A DNA stretch of 64,000 nucleotides. Origin: JBBQXH01 sp963710975. Its GTDB lineage: Bacteria > Actinomycetota > Thermoleophilia > Gaiellales > Gaiellaceae. A model generated the notes under the pieces. That model saw nothing but the letters and a program-made list of their open reading frames with translations, had not been told where the DNA came from and searched no databases. A program made the translations under genes and the position numbers. This document shows, piece after piece, positions 31,568-40,334 of this stretch; the first letter of the stretch is position 1; each line of letters starts with the position of its first letter. The stretch spans positions 1 to 64,000 of the forward strand of contig CAVQCG010000004.1 of the NCBI GenBank assembly GCA_963710975.1. Direction: 5' to 3'.

Positions 31568-33559
31568 CTACGCGATGAGTGATCTGCGTAGCGCCTTGGC
31601 GACCGCCTGCGTGCGAGATTCGGCCTCGAGCTTCGCCATTGCCTTGCGCACGTGTGTCTGCACCGTCTCCGGGGAGATCCCGAGCCGCGCCGAGATGTCG
31701 TTGTTCGTCCTGCCCTCGGCGGCGAGCCGAAGGACATCCTGCTCCCGCGCTGTCAGCTGCGGGGGCGAGGGTTCGTTGCTCGACAGCTCGAGCCCTGCGA
31801 GCCGGGGGTCGGCGTAGGTCTCGCCGCTGGCGACGACCTTCACTGCGCGCACGAGATCGGCGAGGGGCGCATCCTTGAGAACGAACCCTCGCGCACCTGC
31901 GTTCAGGGCCTGAGTCAGGAGGTCACGCTCGGCGTACCCGGAGTAGACGACGACTGCCGTCCCAGGGGAGGTCTCGGCGGCGCGGCGCGTCACCTCGATG
32001 CCTCCCGCCCCGGGCATCCGGACATCGATCACGGCGATATCCGGGAGGGTCGCTCCGATCCGCTCGATCGCGTCGGCTCCGTCTCGGGCTTCACCGACGA
32101 TCTCGACGTTCTCCCGAGCGAACGCGTTGCGCATGGCGGACAGGACCGCCGGGTGGTCGTCTGCGATGAGCAGCCGCAAACGACGCTGGGAACTGGCCGA
32201 CGACAGCGGAACGACATTGTCCGTCGGCCTGTCGAGGGGGTGGAGGACGCCGGCCACAGCATCGAGCAGCTCACGGGTCGAGAACGGCTTGTGAAGAAGC
32301 CCTGCCTGACGCCTGACCTCCTCTCCGAGGACGTCGTCCGCGTACCCGGACATGTAGAGCACCTGCATCTCGGGCCGGCGACCGCGTACCCGGTCAGCGA
32401 GGTCCGGGCCGGCAATCCCCGGCATGACCACGTCGGTCAACATCAGGTCGAGGGGGCCAGGCTCGATGTTGCAGATCTCGAGTGCCTCCCCTGCGTCCCG
32501 CGCCTCGAGGACGGCGTATCCGGCTCCCCGTAGCGTCTCTCGAACGACACCGCGCACGCCGTCCGCATCCTCGACGAGCAGGATCGTCTGTCCGGCCGGG
32601 TCGACAGCCGTTGTGGTCTCCCGAGACGCGCCCTGCGCGAGGCTCTCGGCCGACGCCTGGGGGAGGTGGACGGTCAGGTTCGTCCCACGTCCGGGGGTCG
32701 TCTCGAGGTCGACTCTCCCGCCGCTGCGCTGCGCAATTCCGAAGACGGTCGAGAGGCCGAGCCCCGTTCCCTTGCCGACGTCCTTCGTCGTGAAGAACGG
32801 CTCGAATGCCTGAGATGCGGTGGTTGCGTCCATGCCCGAACCGCTGTCGCCGACCTCGAGCACCACGTAGCTCCCGGGCTCGAGCTCGCCGTCGCCGCCA
32901 CCGTTCGCAACCGTCCGGTTCGCGGTCCGGATCGTGACGACTCCGCCGTCGGCCATCGCATCCCTGGCGTTGACGACGAGGTTGAGGAGGATCTGCTCGA
33001 TATCGCCGGGATCCGCTTCGACCGTTCCGGGGTTCGCTGCACCGTCGATCTCGAGGACGACACGCTCGCCGAGCAGGCGCTGCAGCATCTCGCCCATGCT
33101 GGCAAGAACCGCGTTCACGTCGAGAATCTGAGGTTGGAGCATCTGGCGACGGCCGAAGGAGAGCAGCTGGTGGACGAGCGTCGCCGCTTGATAAGCGCGG
33201 TCAGGTCATCGGGGGCATCGTCATCGTCAGGGACATCACTGAGCGCACCCCAGGGGCGAGGAGCGGATCTCGTGGTGGCTCTCGACTCCGGCCTCGAGCG
33301 ACGGCTGGTCGAGAAGCACCTGGGGCTCGCCCGTGATCGTGGCGAGCATCATCTCCTCGACCGGGGTGCCACGGAGGTGGGGAAAGAGCTCGGTGGCTGT
33401 TCGGCCGATGACCTCCGCGCTCGAGCGATGGAAGAGCCGCTCCATGGCTGGATTCCACATCGTGTAACGGATGTCTCGGTCGAACGCAGCGATGCCGTCG
33501 ATCGAGCTGTCGATCACGCTCTCGGATACCTGCGCTGGGTGAATGGCCCGGTTGCTCAT
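31568..33559 (-). pseudogene. Hybrid sensor histidine kinase/response regulator, internally rearranged
   Basis: Intended order: PAS (33559-33250; SESVIDSSIDGIAAFDRDIR, ERLFHRSSAEVIGRTATELF), HisKA, HATPase (from about 33190: ATLVHQLLSFGRRQMLQPQI, N box NLVVNARDAM, FFTTKDVGKGTGLGLSTVFG), a receiver domain (ILLVEDADG, phospho-Asp in DLMLTDVVMPG), a second receiver (LLIADDHPAVL, IAVIDVRMPG) and a LuxR-type helix-turn-helix (LTAREQDVLRLAAEGRTNND). Between PAS and ATPase the phosphoacceptor helix is absent and the PAS-linker codons are inverted, giving stops in all readings. The intact downstream part could be translated from ATG 33142 as ATPase-REC-REC-HTH. LuxR output fused to a hybrid kinase is itself uncommon. 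Confidence 0.8.
33199..33246 (+). other. Inverted 48-bp segment of the kinase gene
   Basis: Read on the plus strand it encodes GQVIGGIVIVRDITER, the standard end of a PAS domain. The surrounding gene is on the minus strand and reaches exactly this point (SHHEIRSSPLG) before losing sense. So this piece has been flipped in place, and the roughly 70 codons that should follow are missing. Confidence 0.8.
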
Positions 33560-33696
33560 CGTCGCTTCCGTTCGCGGATCCCCGAAATGGGGGAGCCGGC
33601 GTCCCCAGTCGTTATCGGCCGAATTCCCTCAGATGATGAGGGTTGTGGCGGATGGCACGATGTGGGCCGGGGGCCGTCCGGTTTCCGGGCACGCCC
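33560..33696. other. Intergenic region upstream of the kinase gene
   Basis: Contains ccccgaaatgggg, a small hairpin, near 33582. No gene. The downstream end of the GMC operon lies at 33697. Confidence 0.5.
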
Positions 33697-34110
33697 CTAG
33701 ACGAGTGCGACGAGCGCGCAGAGGCGAGCCTCGGTCGCGGAGAGCACCCAGCCGTCGAGCTCGGCAGTCCTCTCGCCTGCGAAGTCGCCGACCATCCGGG
33801 CAGCAATCATCTGACGAAGCTCGTTCTCAGACGCTCGCGTCAGGGCGCTGGTACCCCCCGGGACACCGCCGGCGATCAGGCTGACGAGCGTTGCGGAGTC
33901 GGCTTCCCGGGGCATGAGCTTCAGATACTCCCGGCCGATCGCGCGGGCGCTGTCTCGGCTCTCCAAGAGTCCGGCGAGCCTGTCTGCTACCGGGCGGGGT
34001 GGGGCCGACGCGACGAGCGCCTGCCAGGGGCGGGTGGCGACGGCCAGAGCAGCCACGCCCGCGCCCGCGGCAGCAAGGATGAACTGGCGGCGTGTGGTGT
34101 ACGACCTCAT
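33697..34110 (-). CDS. Tat-exported small protein, probable partner of the GMC oxidoreductase
   Basis: 137 residues with a twin-arginine signal: TTRRQFILAAAGAGVAALAV. The mature part (YLKLMPREADSATLVSLIAG and DFAGERTAELDGWVLSATEA then RLCALVAL) is conserved-looking but of unnamed family. The ATG overlaps the GMC stop (ATGA). In gluconate 2-dehydrogenase-type systems a small Tat subunit carries the flavoprotein subunit out of the cell by hitch-hiking; the gene pairing here suggests the same, which is inference. Confidence 0.75.
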   Translation of the reverse strand: MRSYTTRRQFILAAAGAGVAALAVATRPWQALVASAPPRPVADRLAGLLESRDSARAIGREYLKLMPREADSATLVSLIAGGVPGGTSALTRASENELRQMIAARMVGDFAGERTAELDGWVLSATEARLCALVALV

Positions 34111-35819
34111 CCCAGCCTGCGTTCCAGATGGTCGGCGAGGCGTAGTGTCAGCGCCACGAGCGTCATGGTCGGAGTGCCCGCACCGGCGGTGGGAAACACC
34201 GAGCTTCCGGCGACATAGAGGTTCGACATCCCGTGAATCTGGAGATTGCTGTCGACGACACCCTGTGTCGGGTCGTCGCTCATCCGTGTGGTCCCCATGT
34301 GGTGCCAGCCGCCCGCCAGGTCGTCCGGCCACGGGGCGTTCTCGCTCTCGACGAGGATCTTCAGCCGGCCGATCCCCGTCATGCCAACCTCTCCGGCAAG
34401 AATCTCGAAGGTGCGCCGGACGCTTCGCATGTCGGATCGATCGAGCTGCCAGTCGAGTTCGGCACGCGGCATCCCGAGCTCGTCTCGCTCCTTCGAGAGC
34501 GTGACCCGGCTGTCCGCGTTCGGCACCGGGTTGAAGCGGGCGATGAGACGGACGCTCTCGAGAGGAACCGTCCCGATCACGTTGCGGTAGGCGACCGCTG
34601 CGGCGTCGCCCAGGAAGTCGGGAATCATCTGCTCGAGCTCGCCGGCAGTCGAGTCGATGACCTTGCCGATGACCTCCGGATACGGCACCGGGATCGGCGA
34701 ACCCGCCACCACGAAGTTCTGCCACGTCATCATGTCGCTCGCGACCGCCCTGAGGTTGCGGCCGACGTCGCCGATGTCACGGTCGCTGATGCCGGACGCG
34801 AGCTCCCGAAGGGCATCGGCATCGTCGGACTCGAGCGCGGGCTCGAATGAGCCGCTGTACACGGGCTCGAGCCGGATCTGCACCTCGTTCAACTCCTCCG
34901 CTCGTTGGAGCTGGCGCGAGAGTGCCAGGTAGGACTCGATCCTGCCGACTCCCGAAACCTCGTGGTCGTTGTAGAAGAACGGGTTCGAGAGGTGTGAGTC
35001 GAACGGCATCAGGAGCCCCGCCGTAAACCGTGGATGCTCGAGGAAGTAACGTCCGACGAGGTCGTGCTCGTTGCCGAGCCCTTCCTGCATGCGGCTGTTC
35101 GACGCCAGGAGGAGCCTCGGGTTCTCGATGCCACCGACCGCCACCACGAACATCCGGGCGGCGACCGTGAACGTCGGCCCTCCGAGCCTCGCAACGTTGA
35201 CCCGCGTCGCCGACGTCCCGTCGTCGTCGACCTCGATCTCGGTCACGTTCGCATCGAGGTACGCCGTGACGTTCGGCGCTCGCTCGAGGTCCTCGCGGTA
35301 CGCCTCTCCGAAGCTGCGGCGGTCCTTCGGCACGATCTGTGCAACCCGAGTTACGACGCGGCTCTCGTCGAACGGGAACGGGGCGTAGCGATCGCGATCG
35401 ACCCAGGTGTCGAGATCCCAGTCTCCGGTCTTGACCCGACACAGCGTTCGCGCTCGCTCGTAGTACGGCTCGATGTCGTTCAGGCCGATCGGCCATCCAC
35501 TACCGGGAATCCAGTCCTGCTTCTCGAAGTCGACCTCGTCGAACGGACGGCACACGCCGCCCCAGTGGTTCGTCGACCCACCCAGGAAGCGAAGTCGGGC
35601 GGCGTCGAGTGGGAAGTACGGCAGCCCGGTGACCTGTCCCTCGTAGAGCTCTTGCGTCTCAGCGTCGAACGTCTCGCCGCCGCTCTCGAGCAGAACGACC
35701 TGGACGGGCTTACCCGAAAGCGCCAGGGCCAGGGTAATCCCTGCCGCGCCCCCGCCGATGATGCAGACGTCAGCCTCGAGGGCGGAGCCGGCGGGAACCG
35801 TACGTGCGTCAGCCAGCAT
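34107..35819 (-). CDS. GMC-family FAD-dependent oxidoreductase
   Basis: 570 residues. ADVCIIGGGAAGITLALALS binds FAD near the N-terminus, RLRFLGGSTNHWGGVCRPFD and FVVAVGGIENPRLLLASN are GMC-type blocks, and GGWHHMGTTRMSDDP with NLYVAGSSVFPTAGAGTPTM is the C-terminal signature with catalytic His. There is no signal peptide, consistent with export, if any, through its Tat partner. Relatives oxidise sugars, alcohols or choline and pass electrons to cytochromes or quinones. The start overlaps the RDD gene by 11 bases, so the three genes form one operon. Confidence 0.88.
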   Translation of the reverse strand: MLADARTVPAGSALEADVCIIGGGAAGITLALALSGKPVQVVLLESGGETFDAETQELYEGQVTGLPYFPLDAARLRFLGGSTNHWGGVCRPFDEVDFEKQDWIPGSGWPIGLNDIEPYYERARTLCRVKTGDWDLDTWVDRDRYAPFPFDESRVVTRVAQIVPKDRRSFGEAYREDLERAPNVTAYLDANVTEIEVDDDGTSATRVNVARLGGPTFTVAARMFVVAVGGIENPRLLLASNSRMQEGLGNEHDLVGRYFLEHPRFTAGLLMPFDSHLSNPFFYNDHEVSGVGRIESYLALSRQLQRAEELNEVQIRLEPVYSGSFEPALESDDADALRELASGISDRDIGDVGRNLRAVASDMMTWQNFVVAGSPIPVPYPEVIGKVIDSTAGELEQMIPDFLGDAAAVAYRNVIGTVPLESVRLIARFNPVPNADSRVTLSKERDELGMPRAELDWQLDRSDMRSVRRTFEILAGEVGMTGIGRLKILVESENAPWPDDLAGGWHHMGTTRMSDDPTQGVVDSNLQIHGMSNLYVAGSSVFPTAGAGTPTMTLVALTLRLADHLERRLG

Positions 35820-36414
35820 CTGTGACCAGGCGAACAGGCTTGACGACGACGCTCGAGGCGCGCCGGTCGTGCCAGCCCTGCTTTGTCGGGCTCCGCGCGA
35901 TCGACGCGAGCAGGACGGCGTACCAGGCGAGGACGGCGAGATCGACGATCAGGTCGCCGAACCCGGGGAGAACCGCGATGAGAACTGCCGCCACGCCGGC
36001 CGGGAGACCGACGAAGAGCCACCGGATGATCCCTTGCCGAACGCTCAGGGCGCCGCCGCGATCGTCCGAGAGACGCAGCCCGAGGGCACGCTGTCCCGGT
36101 GTCCCGGCAAGCCAGCGCCAGGCGCCGACGAAGTAGGCGAGGCTGATGAGCGTCGCCGCGATCGCGTCCACGAGCGCGAGCCCACGGTTGACGTCGATCG
36201 GCGTCGAGCCGTCGGAGTCGAACTCGATCACGGGACCGAACACGACCGAGACGACGACGGAGACGGCAAAGACGAGCACGGTGAGAATGACCGCGTCGAG
36301 CAGGTAGGCGACGAGCCGGTTCGACGCATCGGCATATGCTGATCGCGTCGCAGCAACGCGAACGTCGGTCTCCGTGGTCACAGCCACGGACACCGCTGGT
36401 TGGGCCTCTTCCAC
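35809..36414 (-). CDS. RDD-family membrane protein
   Basis: 201 residues. ASNRLVAYLLDAVILTVLVF has the R...D pattern of the RDD family, whose name comes from conserved Arg-Asp-Asp residues in the first helices; GTPGQRALGLRLSDDRGG follows in the cytoplasmic loop, then two more helices. RDD proteins are membrane proteins of mostly unknown role, some linked to ion exchange. First gene of an operon with the GMC oxidoreductase and its Tat partner. Divergent from gatC. Confidence 0.82.
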   Translation of the reverse strand: MEEAQPAVSVAVTTETDVRVAATRSAYADASNRLVAYLLDAVILTVLVFAVSVVVSVVFGPVIEFDSDGSTPIDVNRGLALVDAIAATLISLAYFVGAWRWLAGTPGQRALGLRLSDDRGGALSVRQGIIRWLFVGLPAGVAAVLIAVLPGFGDLIVDLAVLAWYAVLLASIARSPTKQGWHDRRASSVVVKPVRLVTDAG

Positions 36415-36502
36415 CTCTCACCTCGTACGCGCCGCAGAAGTCGAACGACGAATGGTTGCATGAGTCACACCGTAGGTGCTCCAGCAGGAATCGCCACCTG
36501 TC

Positions 36503-36508
36503 TAGACT
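36503..36508 (+). promoter_or_regulatory. -10 hexamer TAGACT for gatCAB (leaderless)
   Basis: TAGACT, then cctcaatcc, then ATG 36518 with no ribosome binding site. Confidence 0.6.
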
Positions 36509-36517
36509 CCTCAATCC

Positions 36518-36799
36518 ATGGCGATCAGTCGAGACCAGGTCATCCATGTCGCGCGGCTCGCGCGCCTCGAGATTCCAGAAGGGGAGATGGAGTCCGTGCA
36601 GGCACAGCTGGGGGCGATCCTCGAGGCGGTCTCTAAGGTCGCCGAGCTCGATCTCGCAGGGGTCGAGCCGACCTCGCACCCGCTCGATCTCGTGAACGTC
36701 CTCGACGAGGACGAGCCGCGGCCGTCGCTCTCCCACGAAGACGCCCTTCGCAATGCTCCTGATCCGTCCGGCAACGCCTTCCGGGTCCCCGCACAGTGA
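36518..36799 (+). CDS. gatC: Aspartyl/glutamyl-tRNA amidotransferase subunit C
   Basis: 93 residues. HVARLARLEIPEGEMESVQA then ILEAVSKVAELDLAGVEPTS is the conserved GatC pattern. It wraps around GatA and stabilises the complex that converts Glu-tRNA(Gln) or Asp-tRNA(Asn) to the amide form. Overlaps gatA by GTGA. Its presence implies this organism makes Gln-tRNA (and perhaps Asn-tRNA) by transamidation. Confidence 0.95.
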   Translation: MAISRDQVIHVARLARLEIPEGEMESVQAQLGAILEAVSKVAELDLAGVEPTSHPLDLVNVLDEDEPRPSLSHEDALRNAPDPSGNAFRVPAQ

Positions 36800-38205
36800 C
36801 CCTCGACACGCTGCGGTTGACCGCAGAGGCGGCGGCGGGTCTGCTCGCGCGCGGCGAGGTATCTCCGGACGAGCTCTCGAGTGCCTACACGGATGCGATC
36901 GACGCACGCGACGCCGAGCTACATGCCTACCTCCACGTCGTCGGTGAGGTCGGCAGCGGGGTTCCGGTCGCCCTCAAGGACTGCATCACGACGAAAGGCG
37001 TGCCGACGACGGCTGGCTCGAAGATCCTCGACGGGTATGTGCCCGTGTTCGACTCGACGGTCGCCGCGCGATGCAAGAACGCCGGCCTGCCGCTGATCGG
37101 CAAGACGAACATGGACGAGTTCGCGATGGGCTCGTCGACGGAGAACTCCGCCTATGGCCCCTCGCACAATCCGTGGGACCCCGGGCGTGTGCCCGGCGGC
37201 TCCTCCGGTGGCTCTGCGACAGCGGTGGCAGGGGGCCTCGCGCCGTGGGCACTCGGGTCGGACACCGGCGGCTCGATCAAGCAGCCGGCAGCGCTGTGCG
37301 GGCTCGTCGGGTTGCGGCCGACCTACGGAACGGTGTCCCGCTACGGCATCGTCGCGTTCGCATCGAGCCTCGACCAGGTCGGCCCGATCACGAAGACCGT
37401 TCGCGACAACGCCATTCTCTACTCGCTGATTGCGGGCCGTGACCCGCTCGACTCGACCACGGTCGAGTTGCCGGCGCCGGTCGAGATCCCGGATCGGGCA
37501 GATCTACGGGGGCTGAGGATCGGCGTTCCGAGGGAGTTGAACGAGGCCGAGGGGATCGAGCCCGGCGTGAGCGAGGCCGTGACGCGGGCGATCGCCCTGG
37601 CCGAGGAGCTCGGCGCCGAGGTGGGGGAGTGCTCGCTGCCGCGTTCGGTCGAGTACGGCCTCGCGTGCTACTACCTCATCGCGCCGGCAGAGGCGAGCTC
37701 GAACCTCGCGCGGTACGACGGCGTCCGGTACGGCCATCGGGCGGACGATGCCACCGATCTCCTCGACATGTACATGCGGACACGCTGGGAAGGCTTCGGC
37801 GACGAGCCGAAGCGCCGGATCATGCTCGGGACGTACGCACTCTCGGCCGGCTACTACGACGCGTACTACGGCCAGGCGCAGAAGGTCCGGACGATGATCG
37901 GGGAGGAGTTCACCGCCGCGTTCGAGGAATTCGATCTCCTCGTCAGCCCGACCTCGCCGACCGTCGCCTTCAAGCTCGGGGAAAAGGCCGACAACCCCCT
38001 CGCCCTCTATCTCTGCGACGTCCTGACGATCCCGCCGAACATGGCCGGACTCCCCGGGTTGTCGATTCCTTGCGGCCTCTCCGAAGGCCTGCCGGTCGGG
38101 CTCCAGCTCCTCGGCCCGCAGTTCTCCGAGAACCTCCTCTTTCGTGCGGGACACGCTCTCGAGCTCGCGATCGGGTTCGATTACGTGCCCGAGCGCCTCC
38201 GATGA
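36796..38205 (+). CDS. gatA: Aspartyl/glutamyl-tRNA amidotransferase subunit A
   Basis: 469 residues, amidase-signature family. The Ser-cisSer-Lys triad is visible: K61 in PVALKDC, S136 in VPGGSSGGSA and S160 in GSDTGGSIKQPA. GRVPGGSSGG and LRPTYGTVSRYGIVAFASSL are GatA-specific. It hydrolyses glutamine and channels ammonia to GatB. Starts at GTG 36796 in the gatC stop. The first residues have the shortened N-terminus common in actinobacterial GatA. Confidence 0.96.
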   Translation: MTLDTLRLTAEAAAGLLARGEVSPDELSSAYTDAIDARDAELHAYLHVVGEVGSGVPVALKDCITTKGVPTTAGSKILDGYVPVFDSTVAARCKNAGLPLIGKTNMDEFAMGSSTENSAYGPSHNPWDPGRVPGGSSGGSATAVAGGLAPWALGSDTGGSIKQPAALCGLVGLRPTYGTVSRYGIVAFASSLDQVGPITKTVRDNAILYSLIAGRDPLDSTTVELPAPVEIPDRADLRGLRIGVPRELNEAEGIEPGVSEAVTRAIALAEELGAEVGECSLPRSVEYGLACYYLIAPAEASSNLARYDGVRYGHRADDATDLLDMYMRTRWEGFGDEPKRRIMLGTYALSAGYYDAYYGQAQKVRTMIGEEFTAAFEEFDLLVSPTSPTVAFKLGEKADNPLALYLCDVLTIPPNMAGLPGLSIPCGLSEGLPVGLQLLGPQFSENLLFRAGHALELAIGFDYVPERLR

Positions 38206-38230
38206 GACTCGCGCCCAGGGGGCCAGGGGC

Positions 38231-39631
38231 GTGAGGTGGGAACCGGTTATCGGGCTGGAGATCCACGTGCAGCTCAAGACGCGGACGAAGATGTTCTGCC
38301 GCTGCGAGAACGGCCCCGGCGAGGAGCCGAACACACGAACGTGCCCGGTGTGCCTCGCTTTCCCGGGCGTCCTGCCCGTCCCGAATCGGACGGCGGTCGA
38401 GTGGACGGTCAAGCTCGGGCTGGCGCTCGGCTGCAGGATCGCCGAGAGGGCGATCTTCGCCCGCAAGAACTACTTCTACCCCGATCTGCCGAAGGGGTAT
38501 CAGATCTCCCAGTACGAGGAGCCGCTCTGCGTCGACGGGCACTTCGTCGTGCCCGGAGCAACTGACGATCTCGAGGTCGGCATCGTGCGCGCACACCTGG
38601 AGGAGGACGCAGCGAAGACGATCCATGTCGGCGGCACGGCAGGCCGGATCCACGGCGCCGAGACGTCGCTCGTCGACTTCAATCGTGGCGGCACACCGCT
38701 CGTCGAGATCGTGTCGCAACCCGACATCCACTCCGCCGAGGAGGCGAAGCGCTTCCTGCAGCTCCTGCGCCAGACGGTCGTAGAGCTCGGCATATCCGAC
38801 GCCGAGATGGAGAAGGGCTCCCTTCGGTGCGACGCGAACGTCTCGGTGCGCGAGGCCGGCGAGAGCGGCTTTCGCACGAAAACCGAGCTCAAGAACATGA
38901 ACTCGTTCAGCTTCGTCGCCCGGGGTATCGACGCCGAGATCGAGCGCCAGATCGCTCTCTACGGCGCCGGCGAGGCCGTCACCCAGCAGACCCTCCACTT
39001 CGATCCCCAGTCGGGCGCGATAACGCCGCTCCGCTCGAAGGAGGAGGCCGACGACTACCGGTACTTCCCCGAGCCTGACCTCGTTCCCGTCGAGCCGCCC
39101 GCCGAGCTGATCGAGCGCCTGCGCGCCGAGATTCCCGAGTTGCCCGCCGCGCGCATTCGCCGGCTCGAGGAGGAGATCGGCTTCGATCTGGCCGAGGGCC
39201 TCGTCACGAGCGGCCGCGACGGACTCTACGAGCGGGTGGCCGGCGACCGGCGCGCAGTCGCGAACGTCGTCATGAACCAGCTCGCCGCCACCGGGGTCGA
39301 CCCCTCGGACGTGAACGCCGGTGAGCTTGCGCGGCTCGTCGAAGCGCGCGACCGGATCCCGCGTGCCGCGTTCGACGAGGCGATCGCGAGGGTTTCGGAG
39401 CCGGGATTCTCGGCCGAGCCGTATCTCGCCGACGAGGCGGTGTCGGACGTTGCGTCGCTCGATCCCGTGATCGACGAGATCCTCGCGGCGAACCCGGGTC
39501 AGGTGGATGCGTACCGGGGGGGCAAGGACGGATTGCTGGGATTCTTCGTCGGCCAGGTGATGAAGGCAACCGGGGGGAAGGCAAACCCGAAGGTCGTCAA
39601 CGAACGGGTGCGCGAGAAGCTCCGCGCCTGA
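38231..39631 (+). CDS. gatB: Aspartyl/glutamyl-tRNA amidotransferase subunit B
   Basis: 466 residues. EPVIGLEIHVQLKTRTKMFC, CRCENGPGEEPNTRTCPVCL with zinc-binding cysteines, KNYFYPDLPKGYQISQYEEP and KGSLRCDANVSVR are all GatB hallmarks, followed by the C-terminal YqeY-like tRNA-binding domain ending in GGKANPKVVNERVREKLRA. It phosphorylates the mischarged residue and transfers ammonia. GTG 38231 is the only start that gives the normal N-terminus, 26 bases after gatA. Overlaps the convergent membrane protein gene by 35 bases. Confidence 0.95.
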   Translation: MRWEPVIGLEIHVQLKTRTKMFCRCENGPGEEPNTRTCPVCLAFPGVLPVPNRTAVEWTVKLGLALGCRIAERAIFARKNYFYPDLPKGYQISQYEEPLCVDGHFVVPGATDDLEVGIVRAHLEEDAAKTIHVGGTAGRIHGAETSLVDFNRGGTPLVEIVSQPDIHSAEEAKRFLQLLRQTVVELGISDAEMEKGSLRCDANVSVREAGESGFRTKTELKNMNSFSFVARGIDAEIERQIALYGAGEAVTQQTLHFDPQSGAITPLRSKEEADDYRYFPEPDLVPVEPPAELIERLRAEIPELPAARIRRLEEEIGFDLAEGLVTSGRDGLYERVAGDRRAVANVVMNQLAATGVDPSDVNAGELARLVEARDRIPRAAFDEAIARVSEPGFSAEPYLADEAVSDVASLDPVIDEILAANPGQVDAYRGGKDGLLGFFVGQVMKATGGKANPKVVNERVREKLRA

Positions 39632-40274
39632 AGACCGCCCCGCGCCACGCGAGTCTCTCTCCGGTCGAGACGACAAAACCTGCGTACAGCAGGACCGCGG
39701 CGGCCGCGATGAAGCCCGCGGTCTCGGCCTCGCCGAGCCCCGCCAGGGCGCTGCCCGCCGCTGCGACCGCCACGCCGGCGAGGATCAGCGCATTGGCGAG
39801 CGGGCGCCGCCGGATCGTGAGGAGCGCCACGGCGACGACCGCAACCGTGCCGAGGGTGTTCCCGAGCACGGCGACCAGGCGAGCCGGAACGAAGTCGAGG
39901 TGTGCCTGCGCCTCGGGGATCGAGGATCCCGTGACCGGTGACGTCAGCGGAACGGCGATCGCGACGCCGATCGCCAGCCCGGCGTAGACGAGGCCGAGGG
40001 GCGCGGCCCACCGGCGCCCCGCGAGCAGGAGCGAACCGACGCCGAGAAGCGCTGCGGTCAGGAGACCGCCGAAGAGGTAGTAGACGCGGAAGGCACGATC
40101 GTCCCACCCGGCGGCCGCACCCCACGCGAGGGCGGCCGCCGCAAGCGCGTAGGCGGCGAGCGAGGCGGACCAGGCTGCAAGCTGCGGGCGACGGCTCGCG
40201 CGGTATCGTCCGAGGAGGTCGCCGGCCAGGCGAAGCGCGAGCAGAGCAGCGAGGAATGCCAGCAGCGCCTCCAT
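39597..40274 (-). CDS. Multi-pass membrane protein of unknown function
   Basis: 225 residues with about seven hydrophobic helices, alanine- and leucine-rich, with WDDRAFRVYYLFGGLLTAAL after the second helix and a basic tail. I do not recognise a family. ATG 40274 lies 8 bases after TACCCT, the same leaderless arrangement as other genes here, which supports both the gene and its start. It is divergent from the DnaJ-like gene and convergent with gatB. Confidence 0.65.
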   Translation of the reverse strand: MEALLAFLAALLALRLAGDLLGRYRASRRPQLAAWSASLAAYALAAAALAWGAAAGWDDRAFRVYYLFGGLLTAALLGVGSLLLAGRRWAAPLGLVYAGLAIGVAIAVPLTSPVTGSSIPEAQAHLDFVPARLVAVLGNTLGTVAVVAVALLTIRRRPLANALILAGVAVAAAGSALAGLGEAETAGFIAAAAVLLYAGFVVSTGERLAWRGAVFRRGASRAPVR

Positions 40275-40282
40275 CCGAGCGA

Positions 40283-40288
40283 AGGGTA
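40283..40288 (-). promoter_or_regulatory. -10 hexamer TACCCT for the membrane protein gene
   Basis: TACCCT, then tcgctcgg, then ATG 40274 on the minus strand. Confidence 0.5.
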
Positions 40289-40320
40289 GACCGTCGGTCG
40301 ATGTCGACAGGTCGGGTCTG

Positions 40321-40326
40321 TAGGCT
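40321..40326 (+). promoter_or_regulatory. -10 hexamer TAGGCT for the DnaJ-like gene (leaderless)
   Basis: TAGGCT, then cctcgggc, then GTG 40335. Confidence 0.6.
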
Positions 40327-40334
40327 CCTCGGGC

